From positions 1 through 41,703 of the forward strand of contig NZ_JADLQO010000031.1 of the NCBI RefSeq assembly GCF_015477775.1: a DNA stretch of 41,703 nt. The letters are read 5' to 3'. This document shows positions 25,305 to 33,429 of this stretch, in pieces. The notes under the pieces are model-generated. The model was not told where the DNA came from. It did no database searches and saw nothing but the letters and a program-made list of their open reading frames with translations. Each line of letters opens with the position of its first letter. The stretch's first letter is position 1. This DNA comes from Nocardia abscessus. GTDB lineage: Bacteria > Actinomycetota > Actinomycetes > Mycobacteriales > Mycobacteriaceae. The translations under genes and the position numbers were made by a program.

Positions 25305-25519
25305 CGCTCGGCGATGGCCCGCGCGGACTGCACCGAATGCCGCGCGCGCAGCGGCATGTTCCCCAGGCCCTCGAGCAACGTCCAGGCGTTGAACGCGCTC
25401 AGCGCCGGACCGGTGTGGCGCATCAGGGTCTTCACCGGACCGTCGGTGAAGTCGCGCGCGCCCAAGATCCCACCGCCGAGCACGCTGCCCTGGCGGTCGA
25501 TGCTGCTCGATGTCACATC
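25305..25519 (-). pseudogene. metZ: remnant of metZ-like O-succinylhomoserine sulfhydrylase
   Basis: About 70 codons on the minus strand encode IDRQGSVLGGGILGARDFTDGP followed by VKTLMRHTGPALSAFNAWTLLEGLGNMPLRARHS. These match the C-terminal middle part of MetZ, the PLP enzyme that makes homocysteine from O-succinylhomoserine, from memory of mycobacterial homologues. In that protein a lysine-bearing STTKYIDGQG precedes this stretch. Here the aligned bases read SSSID, so the PLP-binding lysine is lost, and there is no N-terminal or far C-terminal part. The frame is open from 25606 to 25235 but only this segment resembles the enzyme. It lies between a TetR gene and a DoxX gene and looks like debris of a rearrangement. 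Confidence 0.7.
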
Positions 25520-25593
25520 CGGGCGCGCTGCGTCGTCGTTGAGGTGAATCCATCCGGACCGTGACCCACCAGAGAGAAACCGAGAAGATACCC

Positions 25594-25941
25594 ATGAACA
25601 CTGCATATGTCGTCGTCAATATCGTCGCTGCCGCTTGGGTCGGCTTCTCGGCGTTCTCGCTGCTGCGCCGGGCCGCGTTCGTCGTGGACCCGTTGGTGGA
25701 ATACGGCGTGCCGCAACCGTGGTGGACGCCACTGGGATTGGCCAAGGCTGCTGGAGCGCTCGGGCTGATCGTCGGTCTCTTTGTTCCCGCGATCGGAGTC
25801 GCCGCGGCCATCGGCCTGATCCTGTACTTCGCGGGCGCGGTGATCACCGTGCTGCGGGCCCGCTCGTACAAGACCGTGGCATTTCCGATGCTGTACCTGA
25901 TTCCGGTCGCGGTCGCGCTGGGTCTGGGTCTCGCCGCGTAA
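25594..25941 (+). CDS. DoxX-like membrane protein
   Basis: A 115-residue protein with four hydrophobic segments: AYVVVNIVAAAWVGFSAFSLL, WWTPLGLAKAAGALGLIVGLFVPAIGVAAAIGLILYFAGAVITVL and FPMLYLIPVAVALGLGLAA. The RRAAFVVDPLVEYGVP loop follows helix 1, as in the DoxX family. GAGAAG precedes the ATG at 25594; the in-frame ATG at 25561 has no ribosome site. The 5' end overlaps the minus-strand open frame that carries the metZ remnant. It is the third DoxX-type gene in the window. Confidence 0.82.
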   Translation: MNTAYVVVNIVAAAWVGFSAFSLLRRAAFVVDPLVEYGVPQPWWTPLGLAKAAGALGLIVGLFVPAIGVAAAIGLILYFAGAVITVLRARSYKTVAFPMLYLIPVAVALGLGLAA

Positions 25942-26129
25942 GGAAGGCGACGGCCCCGCGAACCGGTCCTGGTGGACCCGCGCCGGGCCTGAGGTGTGAC
26001 GTCCGCACGCAAGCCCGACCGGCTCAACCCGGTCACGCTGGGAGAACGCACCCGCGCTTCCCAAGGAGGAGTCACGCTCCGCCAGCCCCCGATTCGCGGA
26101 CTACGGATCAGAAGTTCAGGAGCCCAGCC

Positions 26130-26176
26130 GAACAGCGTAAGGATGACGTGAAAGCCACTTCATCTTTACGCTGTTC
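26130..26176. repeat. 47-bp imperfect palindrome (21-bp arms)
   Basis: Left arm 26130-26150 and right arm 26156-26176 pair in 19 of 21 positions around an AAAGC loop. Each arm begins or ends with GAACAGCGTAA or its complement. It lies between the DoxX gene end (25941) and covers the stop codon of the DUF3626 gene (26166-26168). It could be a bidirectional terminator, a REP-like element, or the relic of a small mobile element. It has no poly-T end. Confidence 0.7.
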
Positions 26177-27122
26177 TCGCCGTTCCCGAGCGTGGCGTTG
26201 GGGTTTTCCCCAACTCGACGGTTCCTCGAGCAGCCATGGAGGAGGTAGCTCGTCTCCCATACCGGGCGAGGTAGTGCCAGAGTTTCTTCCACTGCTGCGG
26301 GTCGGTCCGAGGGCGGGCAGCGCCGAGGAGGCGAGGGGTGAGCGGATGGTGGCCGTCGGCAACTGCTTCGCCCAGCTCGATCACCGACAGGCCGCGGTAG
26401 CCGGGGTTTGCCCGCAGCTGGTCGAGGTCGAGGGTGTAGCCGTCGTGCCAGCCGATGCGGCACGGCAGGCCGACGGCGATCTCGTGGATGAGGGTGTCGT
26501 GGTAGCTGGGGTCGAGGACCAATTCCTCGACATCGCGTTGCAGGGACAGCATGCCGTGCAGGTGCGCTTCGATGTAGTGGTCGAGCGGATCGGCCATGGT
26601 GGTCTGCTCTGCCAGGCCGATGAGGTTCATCCGCTCGGCCGTGCCGAAGCTGTGGGGTTCGAACACGCTGTCGGGGAAGCAGAACGTCGTGCGCTCCAGA
26701 GTGTGTTCGGCCAGACGCAGGTAGCAGGAGCCGAAGCGTGGTGATCCGCCGTAGCGGTCGCCGCGGTGGTTGAGCGACCCGTATTTCGGGCGGGCCGAGA
26801 TCGGCGCGGAGTCGTAGTGGCGGCCGAACATCCGGCTTTCCCACAGCCGGCGTGCGCCGCCTGGATGCGCGGTCAGTCCTCCATTGCCCAGCCCGGTCTC
26901 GAACTGCGACCGGTACGTACCCTCGCGGGCGAGCGCGCCGAGTACCGTCTCCTGTCCGAACATCACATCGGGATGGAAGTGCACCGTCACCCGTAACGCA
27001 CGGTCGAGCGGGACGCCGGTGGACAACGCGGCGACATGAGCGAGAGCGGCTTCACCGGCGCTGCCGACCTTCCCGGGCTCGCCGGGCAATGCCTCCTGCC
27101 CGCTGGCTGAGATGGCGTCCAT
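26166..27122 (-). CDS. DUF3626 family protein
   Basis: A 318-residue protein matching DUF3626. Marks are RALRVTVHFHPD, REGTYRSQFETGLGNGGLTAHPGG, MFGRHYD then RPKYGSLNHRGDRYGGSPRFGSCYLRL, and HDGYTLDLDQLRANPGYRG. The family is found in Streptomyces and Nocardia with no assigned biochemistry; its fold and His/Arg-rich motifs suggest ADP-ribosyl or nucleotide chemistry, but I would not claim it. The final 28 residues (after WHYLARYGRR) are not conserved-looking and run through two hairpins, so the original stop may have been lost. The ATG at 27122 is the likely start. Confidence 0.8.
   Translation of the reverse strand: MDAISASGQEALPGEPGKVGSAGEAALAHVAALSTGVPLDRALRVTVHFHPDVMFGQETVLGALAREGTYRSQFETGLGNGGLTAHPGGARRLWESRMFGRHYDSAPISARPKYGSLNHRGDRYGGSPRFGSCYLRLAEHTLERTTFCFPDSVFEPHSFGTAERMNLIGLAEQTTMADPLDHYIEAHLHGMLSLQRDVEELVLDPSYHDTLIHEIAVGLPCRIGWHDGYTLDLDQLRANPGYRGLSVIELGEAVADGHHPLTPRLLGAARPRTDPQQWKKLWHYLARYGRRATSSMAARGTVELGKTPTPRSGTARTA
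26197..26214. terminator. GTTGGGG-TTTT-CCCCAAC hairpin
   Basis: A perfect 7-bp stem with a TTTT loop inside the last codons of the DUF3626 frame. If the original gene ended earlier, this would be its terminator. Confidence 0.45.
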
Positions 27123-27222
27123 GTCGACGTTCTACCGACGAGGCGCGGTGGCGTTGCGGGCGGATTCTCGCGGTCGGCGTCGTGCCGGGCGGTCGGCGAA
27201 CGCCCTGCCGGTGAGCGTGGTC

Positions 27223-28038
27223 TCAGTCGGCGGCGAAGCGCGCGGCATTGTCGGCGGCCCACTGGGCGAAGGTCGTCGCGGGTCGGCCGGTGATGTCCTG
27301 GACGCTGGTGATCGGCAGGGCTGCAGGAGGCACGTCGGAACTGGTGAGAACGTTGTCGACGTACCAGGTTGCGGTGTCACCCATGGCGGGGGTCAGGGCG
27401 GTGATGGTGTCCTCGCGCGAGGACCGTTGGAAGGTGATGTCGCGGCCGAGTGCATCGGCGATGTGCCGGACGAGGTCGGTGCGGGTGAGGATCTCCGGCC
27501 CTGCCAGAGGGTAGGCCCGGCCGAGATGGGTGTCGGTCAAGAGGGCGGTGGCGGCGACCGCGGCGATGTCATCCATGGCGATCGGCGCGCTCGCGGCCTC
27601 GGGCCGCGGCTCCATGACGGTGCCGGTCTCGCGGATCTGGTGCGACCAGATCAGGGTGTTCTCCATGAAATCGCCGGGCCACAGATGGGTCCAGGCCAGG
27701 CCACTGTCCTCGACCGCCGTGCAGACGCTGCCCCACCAGCTCTCCGGTTCACCGGACAGGTCGACGACATGCCGTACACCGGCCGCGCGGGCCAGCGCGA
27801 GCACATCGGTGACGGTGTCGGGTGTGGGCGCCAGGTACATCCGCTCCACCCCCGCGAACGCCGCGGGCAGGCTGTCCGGTCGCCGCAAGTAACCCTCGGC
27901 CACCTGCACCGAGGAGGGAAGCGCGGCCTTGCGCGGGTTGTTGGTGAGCGCGCGAATATCGGTGGCTCCCAATGCAAGTAGGTGGTCGACAAGCTTGCGG
28001 CCGATGTTCGCGGTGGCCCCGGTTACCAGAATCGTCAT
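27223..28038 (-). CDS. NmrA-like NAD(P)-binding protein
   Basis: A 271-residue atypical SDR. MTILVTGATANIGRKLVDHLLALGA is the cofactor site (TGATANIG). The chain lacks the Tyr-x3-Lys pair, with HLWPGDFMENTL and the PIAMDDIAAVAATALL segment typical of NmrA/QorB-type proteins. Members reduce quinones or act as redox sensors. GGGAGGG lies five bases before the ATG at 28038, which makes the start firm. The upstream open frame has no family similarity. It sits downstream of the convergently unrelated alpha/beta hydrolase on the same strand, 92 bp away, and may be cotranscribed. Confidence 0.88.
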   Translation of the reverse strand: MTILVTGATANIGRKLVDHLLALGATDIRALTNNPRKAALPSSVQVAEGYLRRPDSLPAAFAGVERMYLAPTPDTVTDVLALARAAGVRHVVDLSGEPESWWGSVCTAVEDSGLAWTHLWPGDFMENTLIWSHQIRETGTVMEPRPEAASAPIAMDDIAAVAATALLTDTHLGRAYPLAGPEILTRTDLVRHIADALGRDITFQRSSREDTITALTPAMGDTATWYVDNVLTSSDVPPAALPITSVQDITGRPATTFAQWAADNAARFAAD

Positions 28039-28129
28039 CTGCACCCTCCCCGGTGTGGATCGCTGAACCACCCATCCTGCCAGACGGATTTCGAGCAACC
28101 CAGCCACCGGCCCGGATGACGCCGGAAGG

Positions 28130-28990
28130 TCAGCCCAGATATTGCTCGATCATCGAGAGCCATCGTCTGGGATCGTCGATGTGGGTCATATGGCCGGCCT
28201 CGTCGAGTATGGCGGCGTCCGCGTTGGCGATGAGTGCGGCTGCCTGTTCGGCCAGCGCTGCGGGAAAGATCATGTCTTGGCGGCCGTGTAGCAGCAGGAT
28301 CGGTATGCCGGTCTCGGACAGGCGTCTCACCGGGTCCTCGATCCGGGCGCTGGGCAGGCAGCCGGTGTTGCGCGCTCGATCCCATTCCGCCGAGAACCGG
28401 ATAGCAGCAAGGCGATTCAGGTATTCGGGCAAAGCGCCGGGTCGCCAGATGTTCATAGACGCGGCCGCAAAGGCCGCTTCGCGCACCCGCTGCGGTCCGG
28501 ACAGTGTCGGGTCGGACCAGACTGCGAGTTCTCGCGCACGTCGTTGGGCCCTCAGCGGCCAGTGGGTGAAGGCATCGGCGGGCACGGGGATCACGCTGCT
28601 GGAGGCGAGGATCAATCGACGCACCCGGTGCGGGGCTGCGACAGCGAGGCGTTGGGCCAGCAGGGCGCCGTAGGAGAATCCGAGCACATCCGCGGCGTCG
28701 GCCCGGTAGGCGTCGAGGACGGCGAGCAGATCTGCGACTACAGCATCGGGATGGTAGGCCGTGACGGGCAGGCCACGAGCCGAGCGTCCGCATCCGCGCA
28801 GGTCAGGTAGCAGCAGGTGGTGTGTCCGGGCGAGCTGGGCGAGGGGCTCGCGCAGATAGCTGTGGTCCCAATCCGGGCCGCCGTGCACCACCAGCAGCAC
28901 AGGACTGGCGGAGTGTCCGGCGCTGGCGACGAAGAGATCGACCTGCCCGCCCAGGATCTGTTCCTTCCACACGCAATCAGGATCACCCAC
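28130..28990 (-). CDS. alpha/beta hydrolase, proline iminopeptidase-like
   Basis: A 286-residue alpha/beta hydrolase with HGGPD (36-40), the HGGPG-like oxyanion motif of S33 peptidases, LLLPDLRGCGRS, and the nucleophile GFSYG (Ser106). The catalytic Asp lies in LHGRQD and His in DEAGHMTH. The substrate could be an amino-terminal proline peptide, an epoxide or an ester. The start is uncertain: GTG at 28990 follows GGGAAG and leads straight into the enzyme domain; another GTG (28993) abuts it, and an upstream frame to 29218 looks non-coding. The NmrA-like gene lies 92 bp downstream on the same strand, so the two may share a transcript. Confidence 0.85.
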   Translation of the reverse strand: MGDPDCVWKEQILGGQVDLFVASAGHSASPVLLVVHGGPDWDHSYLREPLAQLARTHHLLLPDLRGCGRSARGLPVTAYHPDAVVADLLAVLDAYRADAADVLGFSYGALLAQRLAVAAPHRVRRLILASSSVIPVPADAFTHWPLRAQRRARELAVWSDPTLSGPQRVREAAFAAASMNIWRPGALPEYLNRLAAIRFSAEWDRARNTGCLPSARIEDPVRRLSETGIPILLLHGRQDMIFPAALAEQAAALIANADAAILDEAGHMTHIDDPRRWLSMIEQYLG

Positions 28991-29287
28991 CACACTTCCC
29001 GATCGTCGCCACACCTCCCGACATTTCGTATCGCCTTCACTATTCCCGCAATCCACGCACCGAGCTGATGCCCTCGCACCAAGGGCGCATCCGAGGGGGA
29101 CGACACCGCCGTACCGCGCATGTTCACGCGGTGCGGTGTTGTCACGGGCGGCTGCGCAGTTGCCACGCGACGATGTGGTGACCATGGCGCTCTGTGCGGT
29201 CCGGCGGCTGGCGCCCATTGTCTTGCTGGTGAGGGTGGCGCTCAGAGCTCCCGGTCGACACAGACGCTCGGCCGGGTACCGCTGCGG

Positions 29288-31666
29288 TCAGAACAGCCTC
29301 AGGTTTCCGACATAGACCTTGCCACCGATCGCGACCGGTGTGTACTCGCTCGTGATCTCCCAGACCTCACCGTCGCTGCTCCACACTTCGAGTGAGTTGC
29401 CCGAACGGGCCGAGTCGGTACCGACGGCGATCCGCCTGCCGTCGGTACCGAGCTCGGTGCCTTCCGCTACGAGGCCTGGGATCACATACTCCCCGGTATA
29501 GGCGTCTACCACACGGCCCGATTCCGAGGTGAGGATCAGGGTGCCGATGCCGCGCAACAGGAGTCGCTCGGGACTGTCGTCTGCGCCGAATGACTTGTTC
29601 TGCCACAGGATGGTCCCGCTGCGCGGGCTGATCCCGGCGTAGGTCGTCCTATTACCCTGTGTCTGAATGGCGGTCGGCACCGAAGTCTCCGCCGGCCCCG
29701 GCCCGACCCGCGTCGTCGGGCGCTCGCTCGGCCGCCAGCCCTTCGGTAGATCCGCTGTCTTGGTGCCGTTCCGATCGTAGATCCCGGCCGGTGACCGGCC
29801 GTCGGCGACAACGAATCCGTCGATGAAGACGTTCCAGTCCTTGTCACCGATCTCTTCGACGGAATCGCGCCGGAACACCTCTTTGCCGTCTTCGAGCCGG
29901 ATCACGCGGAACTCCCACTTGGACAACGGTTCCGACGGAACGGGTGCGGACTTGACCACGGCCAGCCGGACCGAGCCGAAGACTTCGATCGAGTGGCGCG
30001 GTGCCGTCGACCCCGACCGCGGGTTGGCATCGGTCCAGCGGATCGCCGGAAGTTCCCGGCCGTCCTCACCGATAGACCGCAGGGCCGGCAGTTGAGACTG
30101 GACCGTCCTGTCCACGAAGACGAAACGCCCACCCGCGGCGGTCAGGCTGTCGATCTGGCCTATGGCGGGAAAGGTGTCGATGATCCGGCTCGCCTCGAGG
30201 TCGACGACCACCACGGCATCGGAGGGCGCCGACGAGCTGTCGAGGTGACAGGCTGCTGCCGCATGACTTGCGCTGACGACACAGCGGCTGAGGCTTCGTT
30301 GGCTCGTGTCCACCGCGATTGGCTCGGTGCCCTCCCGAAGCCTGCCGGTGGTCGCATCGACTATGGCGAGGTAGTTGATGCGGTTCGCGTCGGCCAGGCG
30401 GACTCTGCGGCCGAAGATGACGACTTCGGAATCTCCGCCGAGCGCTGACGCGCCGTCCGACTGGGAGCCGGGAGGGCCGGGAATATCCTGCAACGTCCAG
30501 ATCGCGGTGTCGGGCCGCTTGTCGAGCGAGGGCAGAATCGGCGTCACGGGTTGACGGGGCAGTCGCGCGGCTTCCTCCGCACCCGCGTCGTGCATGAATG
30601 CCCGGACACCCAGCAATCCGACGAGGACCAGCGCCACCGTGACCACCATTGCTCCGATAAGGCGAGGTACAGTGCGGCGCTGTACATTTCGTGGTCCTGC
30701 GCGCACAGGACTCGGCGGCATCGGCGGCGCGGGATGATGCGGTCCCCTGCCGATCGGGGCGGAGCGGACGACGGTGGCTGCGTAGCGGTCGGCCGCTGCC
30801 GCCGTTACGGCAGAGGATTGTCGGTGCGTCGCGGGCACAGCGAGGGCGTGACCGAGGGCGGTCGCGAAGTCCTTGCTGGTGGGAAAGCGATGCGCCGGGC
30901 TCTTTGCCATCGCCCGCTCGATCACCGAATCGACGTGCAACGCGAGATCGGGCCGATGGTCTCGCACACTGGGGACGGGCTGTTGGGCATGAGCCATGAT
31001 CACCGCGACGGGATTGGCGCCGGGAAACGGCAGCGCACCGGTGAGGAGATGAAAGGCGGTGGCAGCCAGTGCGTACTGGTCGGACCGCGGCTCGACAGGC
31101 AGTCCCTGCATCTGTTCCGGGGAGGCGTATGCGATGGTGCCGATGGTCAGGCCGGTTCCGGTGAGGTCGGAGGTCTCCGGTCCCATTCGTGCGATCCCGA
31201 AGTCGGTGAGCAGGTAGTGGCCGGTTCTGGCGAGCAGGATGTTGGCGGGTTTCACATCTCGATGGACCAACCCGCGAGCACCCGCGTAGTCGAGCGCATC
31301 CGCTACCTCCATGATCGCACGCGCCACGTCGGTGGCGGGCAGCCCGCCCGGCGAGGAGGTGAGCGAAGCCGATAGATCGATGCCGTCGATCAGCTCCAAC
31401 GCGATCCACAACCGTCCGTCGGATTCCCCACGATCGTGGACGCTGACGATGCCGGGATGCGACAGGGATGCGGCGAGGTCGGCCTCGCGCTCGAAACGAC
31501 GTCGGTACGACTCGTCGCGGGTGAACTGCGCGGCAAGCACCTTCACCGCGTCGGACCGGGGTAGCCGTGGATGTCGGGCGACGTAGACCTCGCCCATGCC
31601 GCCGACACCGAGGAGGCGTTCGATGGTGTACCCGGCGAACACCGACCCCGGCTCCAATGCGGCCAA
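29288..31666 (-). CDS. transmembrane Ser/Thr protein kinase with a propeller-like C-terminal domain
   Basis: A receptor-type Hanks kinase of 792 residues. The kinase domain is complete: glycine loop GVGGMGEVY (20-28), Lys42, Glu61, HRDVKPAN (135-142), DFG (155-157), and an activation loop with Thr169/Thr171/Thr174. A Pro-rich linker precedes one membrane helix (about 336-355). The remaining 430 residues lie outside the membrane. They contain blade-like stretches (GTILWQNKSFG, GRVVDAYTGEYV, NSLEVWSSDGEVWEIT), which suggest a PQQ/beta-propeller sensor like that of PknD, not PASTA repeats. The start is TTG at 31666 after GGAGG; an ATG at 31711 is the alternative. It is divergent from the split NB-ARC regulator. 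Confidence 0.9.
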   Translation of the reverse strand: MAALEPGSVFAGYTIERLLGVGGMGEVYVARHPRLPRSDAVKVLAAQFTRDESYRRRFEREADLAASLSHPGIVSVHDRGESDGRLWIALELIDGIDLSASLTSSPGGLPATDVARAIMEVADALDYAGARGLVHRDVKPANILLARTGHYLLTDFGIARMGPETSDLTGTGLTIGTIAYASPEQMQGLPVEPRSDQYALAATAFHLLTGALPFPGANPVAVIMAHAQQPVPSVRDHRPDLALHVDSVIERAMAKSPAHRFPTSKDFATALGHALAVPATHRQSSAVTAAAADRYAATVVRSAPIGRGPHHPAPPMPPSPVRAGPRNVQRRTVPRLIGAMVVTVALVLVGLLGVRAFMHDAGAEEAARLPRQPVTPILPSLDKRPDTAIWTLQDIPGPPGSQSDGASALGGDSEVVIFGRRVRLADANRINYLAIVDATTGRLREGTEPIAVDTSQRSLSRCVVSASHAAAACHLDSSSAPSDAVVVVDLEASRIIDTFPAIGQIDSLTAAGGRFVFVDRTVQSQLPALRSIGEDGRELPAIRWTDANPRSGSTAPRHSIEVFGSVRLAVVKSAPVPSEPLSKWEFRVIRLEDGKEVFRRDSVEEIGDKDWNVFIDGFVVADGRSPAGIYDRNGTKTADLPKGWRPSERPTTRVGPGPAETSVPTAIQTQGNRTTYAGISPRSGTILWQNKSFGADDSPERLLLRGIGTLILTSESGRVVDAYTGEYVIPGLVAEGTELGTDGRRIAVGTDSARSGNSLEVWSSDGEVWEITSEYTPVAIGGKVYVGNLRLF

Positions 31667-32430
31667 TGTCCGATACCTCCGATACGCGACGGTGGGTCGA
31701 TCACACCGCATCCCGAACTCATCGGCAACTCTGCGAACGGGTGGTGCTGCCCCCTCGGCGCCGAGGCGGGTCGCCCGAGCGGGGTGAGGTCGATCGCGCT
31801 TCACGTTGTTTTTCCGCGTCGCCTCCTACTTCCCCACGCCGGTCCTCCCCGTCGCGAACAACGCCGCCGACTCGCCCACACCAGCCGACAAGTGTGCGGG
31901 ACATGGCATCGGGACCGCGGTCGCGGACGTCATGCTCGCCGGAACTCTCCACATAACAGGTCTCTCCCCTGCGCTGCCGGTGTACGGATTTCTGCGTGGC
32001 GCCCCGCGGTGGAGGCGGGGCACCATGACGCAGTCGAGTACATCGCTCGCATGTTGCTCGACGTCTCCCCGATTTACCTCCCGCTGGTCGCCCCGCCGCT
32101 CGCAGGGGGCTCCGGTGGCCGCTTTCGACGCAGAAGTGCCGCTGCCAGATTTAGGATGGCAGCGAGTACCCGCGCCGGTCCATCGAAGTTGGCCAAGTTG
32201 TCCACCCAGTTGTTCACCGTTGCTCCAGAATTCGAGATTCAGCGGTCGATGCGCCGCTCGACTGGAGACGCTTCCTGTCCGGCTGTCCGTCTTCCAGGGA
32301 CCGGACAAAGTAGGCAGATATTGCCTGATCGCGCGTGTTGCTTATCTGTCCGACCGGACATCCGGACAAGTGCGCCAGGACATTTCGGCCGCCCGAACCG
32401 CGCAGATCCGCACGAGAGCAGGGGGTTGGA
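31667..32430. other. long divergent control region, kinase/NB-ARC regulator
   Basis: This is 764 bases without a convincing gene. Open frames on both strands are low in protein character. It holds a GCCCCGC stem-loop at 32001-32021 (7 bp, 7-base loop), an AGGCA-GATAT-TGCCT dyad at 32312-32326, and a cluster of CCGGACA/TGTCCG elements near 32280-32370. Confidence 0.5.
32347..32360. promoter_or_regulatory. TGTCCG-AC-CGGACA operator candidate
   Basis: A palindrome with 6-bp arms, 70 bases before the XRE/NB-ARC start. Further CCGGACA copies flank it (near 32300 and at 32361). It may be the autoregulatory site of the helix-turn-helix protein encoded downstream. This is an inference. Confidence 0.35.
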
Positions 32431-33429
32431 GTGACCACACCGGACAACGGACACACAATGCCGTGTGACCCCGACGCTATCACCACGCCAGCGGCATTCG
32501 GTGAGGCGCTCAAGCGCTTGCGCGAAGACGCCGACGTCTCGATGCGCAGGCTCGAAAGCGCGTCGCGGGTACGGACGGCCAGCGCGCGGCGAACCTCATC
32601 GCCGACGGTGACGAAGAACCGGATCGAAGCCATGGAGAAGGGCGAGCGGCTCGCGACACTGCGTGTGGAGCAGCTCGATCTGTACTTGGCGATCTGTCGG
32701 GTACCGGAGGTGCAGAAGCCATCCTGGAGGGCCGCATTGGTCCGTGTCCTGGAGAGCCAGTCGAACCGGATTACTCGCGCAGAGATAGCGCCGCCGCGGC
32801 AGGATCCGCCGGGAATCCTTACCCGATCGTGGTATCTCGATCGACTCGATGACGCCTTGCGGAGAGCTCGCAAACGAACGTGCTGGGGAACCTTCGTACT
32901 CTCGGGCGGGCCGGGCTACGGCAAGACAACGTTGGCTACCCACTGGGCGACTCGGAGCGGCTTGCCGACCTGCACGATCTGGCTTCGTGGCCAAGCCACA
33001 GGTAGAAAGACCGACCGTGCCACTGCGCAGGACGCGTTGTTCAAGCTTTGCGCTTTCCTGAAAGTGAGCACATCCGCATACGACAGCCTGACCAACGAAG
33101 ATGCTGCGGACGAGTTCCGCCAACTGGCCGCGGCGCACGGCACTTTGATCGTGTTCGACGATGCAGCCAACGAATCCCACATCGAACGTCTGCTGCCAAC
33201 GGAACGTGAATGCTACTACGCGATCGTCACGAGCCGCTCACCGCTGACCTTCCTCAGAACAAGCGGGCATCACCAGTTCATTCGATTACACCGCCTCGGC
33301 TTGCGAGAATCTATCGAACTGTTGACGCTCAACATCTCACCGGAGCGCCTCCAATCCGAAAGCGCCCTCGCGGCACTCGCCCCGATACTCGTGCGGAATA
33401 CCTCTGGCGCTGCGAATCATGGCGGCTGA
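32431..33429 (+). CDS. XRE-NB-ARC regulator, 5' part (split by frameshift)
   Basis: The first 332 residues of what was probably one 832-residue STAND-type regulator. Residues about 20-85 form an XRE-like helix-turn-helix (FGEALKRLREDADVSMRRLES, then EAMEKGERLATLRVEQLDLYLAICRV). The NB-ARC ATPase follows: Walker A GGPGYGKTT with Lys165, Walker B IVFDD (243-244), and YYAIVTSRSPL, the sensor region. The frame runs into a wrong C-terminus after ALAALAP because of one extra C in the CCCC run at 33380-33383. It starts at GTG after GGGGGTTGGA; ATG at 32458 is also possible. If the frameshift is real, this truncated protein lacks the helical arm and TPR part. Confidence 0.8.
   Translation: MTTPDNGHTMPCDPDAITTPAAFGEALKRLREDADVSMRRLESASRVRTASARRTSSPTVTKNRIEAMEKGERLATLRVEQLDLYLAICRVPEVQKPSWRAALVRVLESQSNRITRAEIAPPRQDPPGILTRSWYLDRLDDALRRARKRTCWGTFVLSGGPGYGKTTLATHWATRSGLPTCTIWLRGQATGRKTDRATAQDALFKLCAFLKVSTSAYDSLTNEDAADEFRQLAAAHGTLIVFDDAANESHIERLLPTERECYYAIVTSRSPLTFLRTSGHHQFIRLHRLGLRESIELLTLNISPERLQSESALAALAPILVRNTSGAANHGG

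Noticed and set aside
25635..26744. Long plus-strand open frame (369 codons)
   Set aside because: It is the antisense shadow of the DUF3626 gene. The first part repeats the DoxX gene in another frame and the protein is Arg/Gly-rich with no family character.
30066..31409. Minus-strand frame (447 codons) inside the kinase gene
   Set aside because: Out-of-frame shadow of the kinase gene with Arg-rich, non-family sequence.
31806..32468. Plus-strand frame of 220 codons in the kinase/NB-ARC gap
   Set aside because: Arg/Ser-rich with poor codon bias. It overlaps the operator cluster and the start of the real gene.
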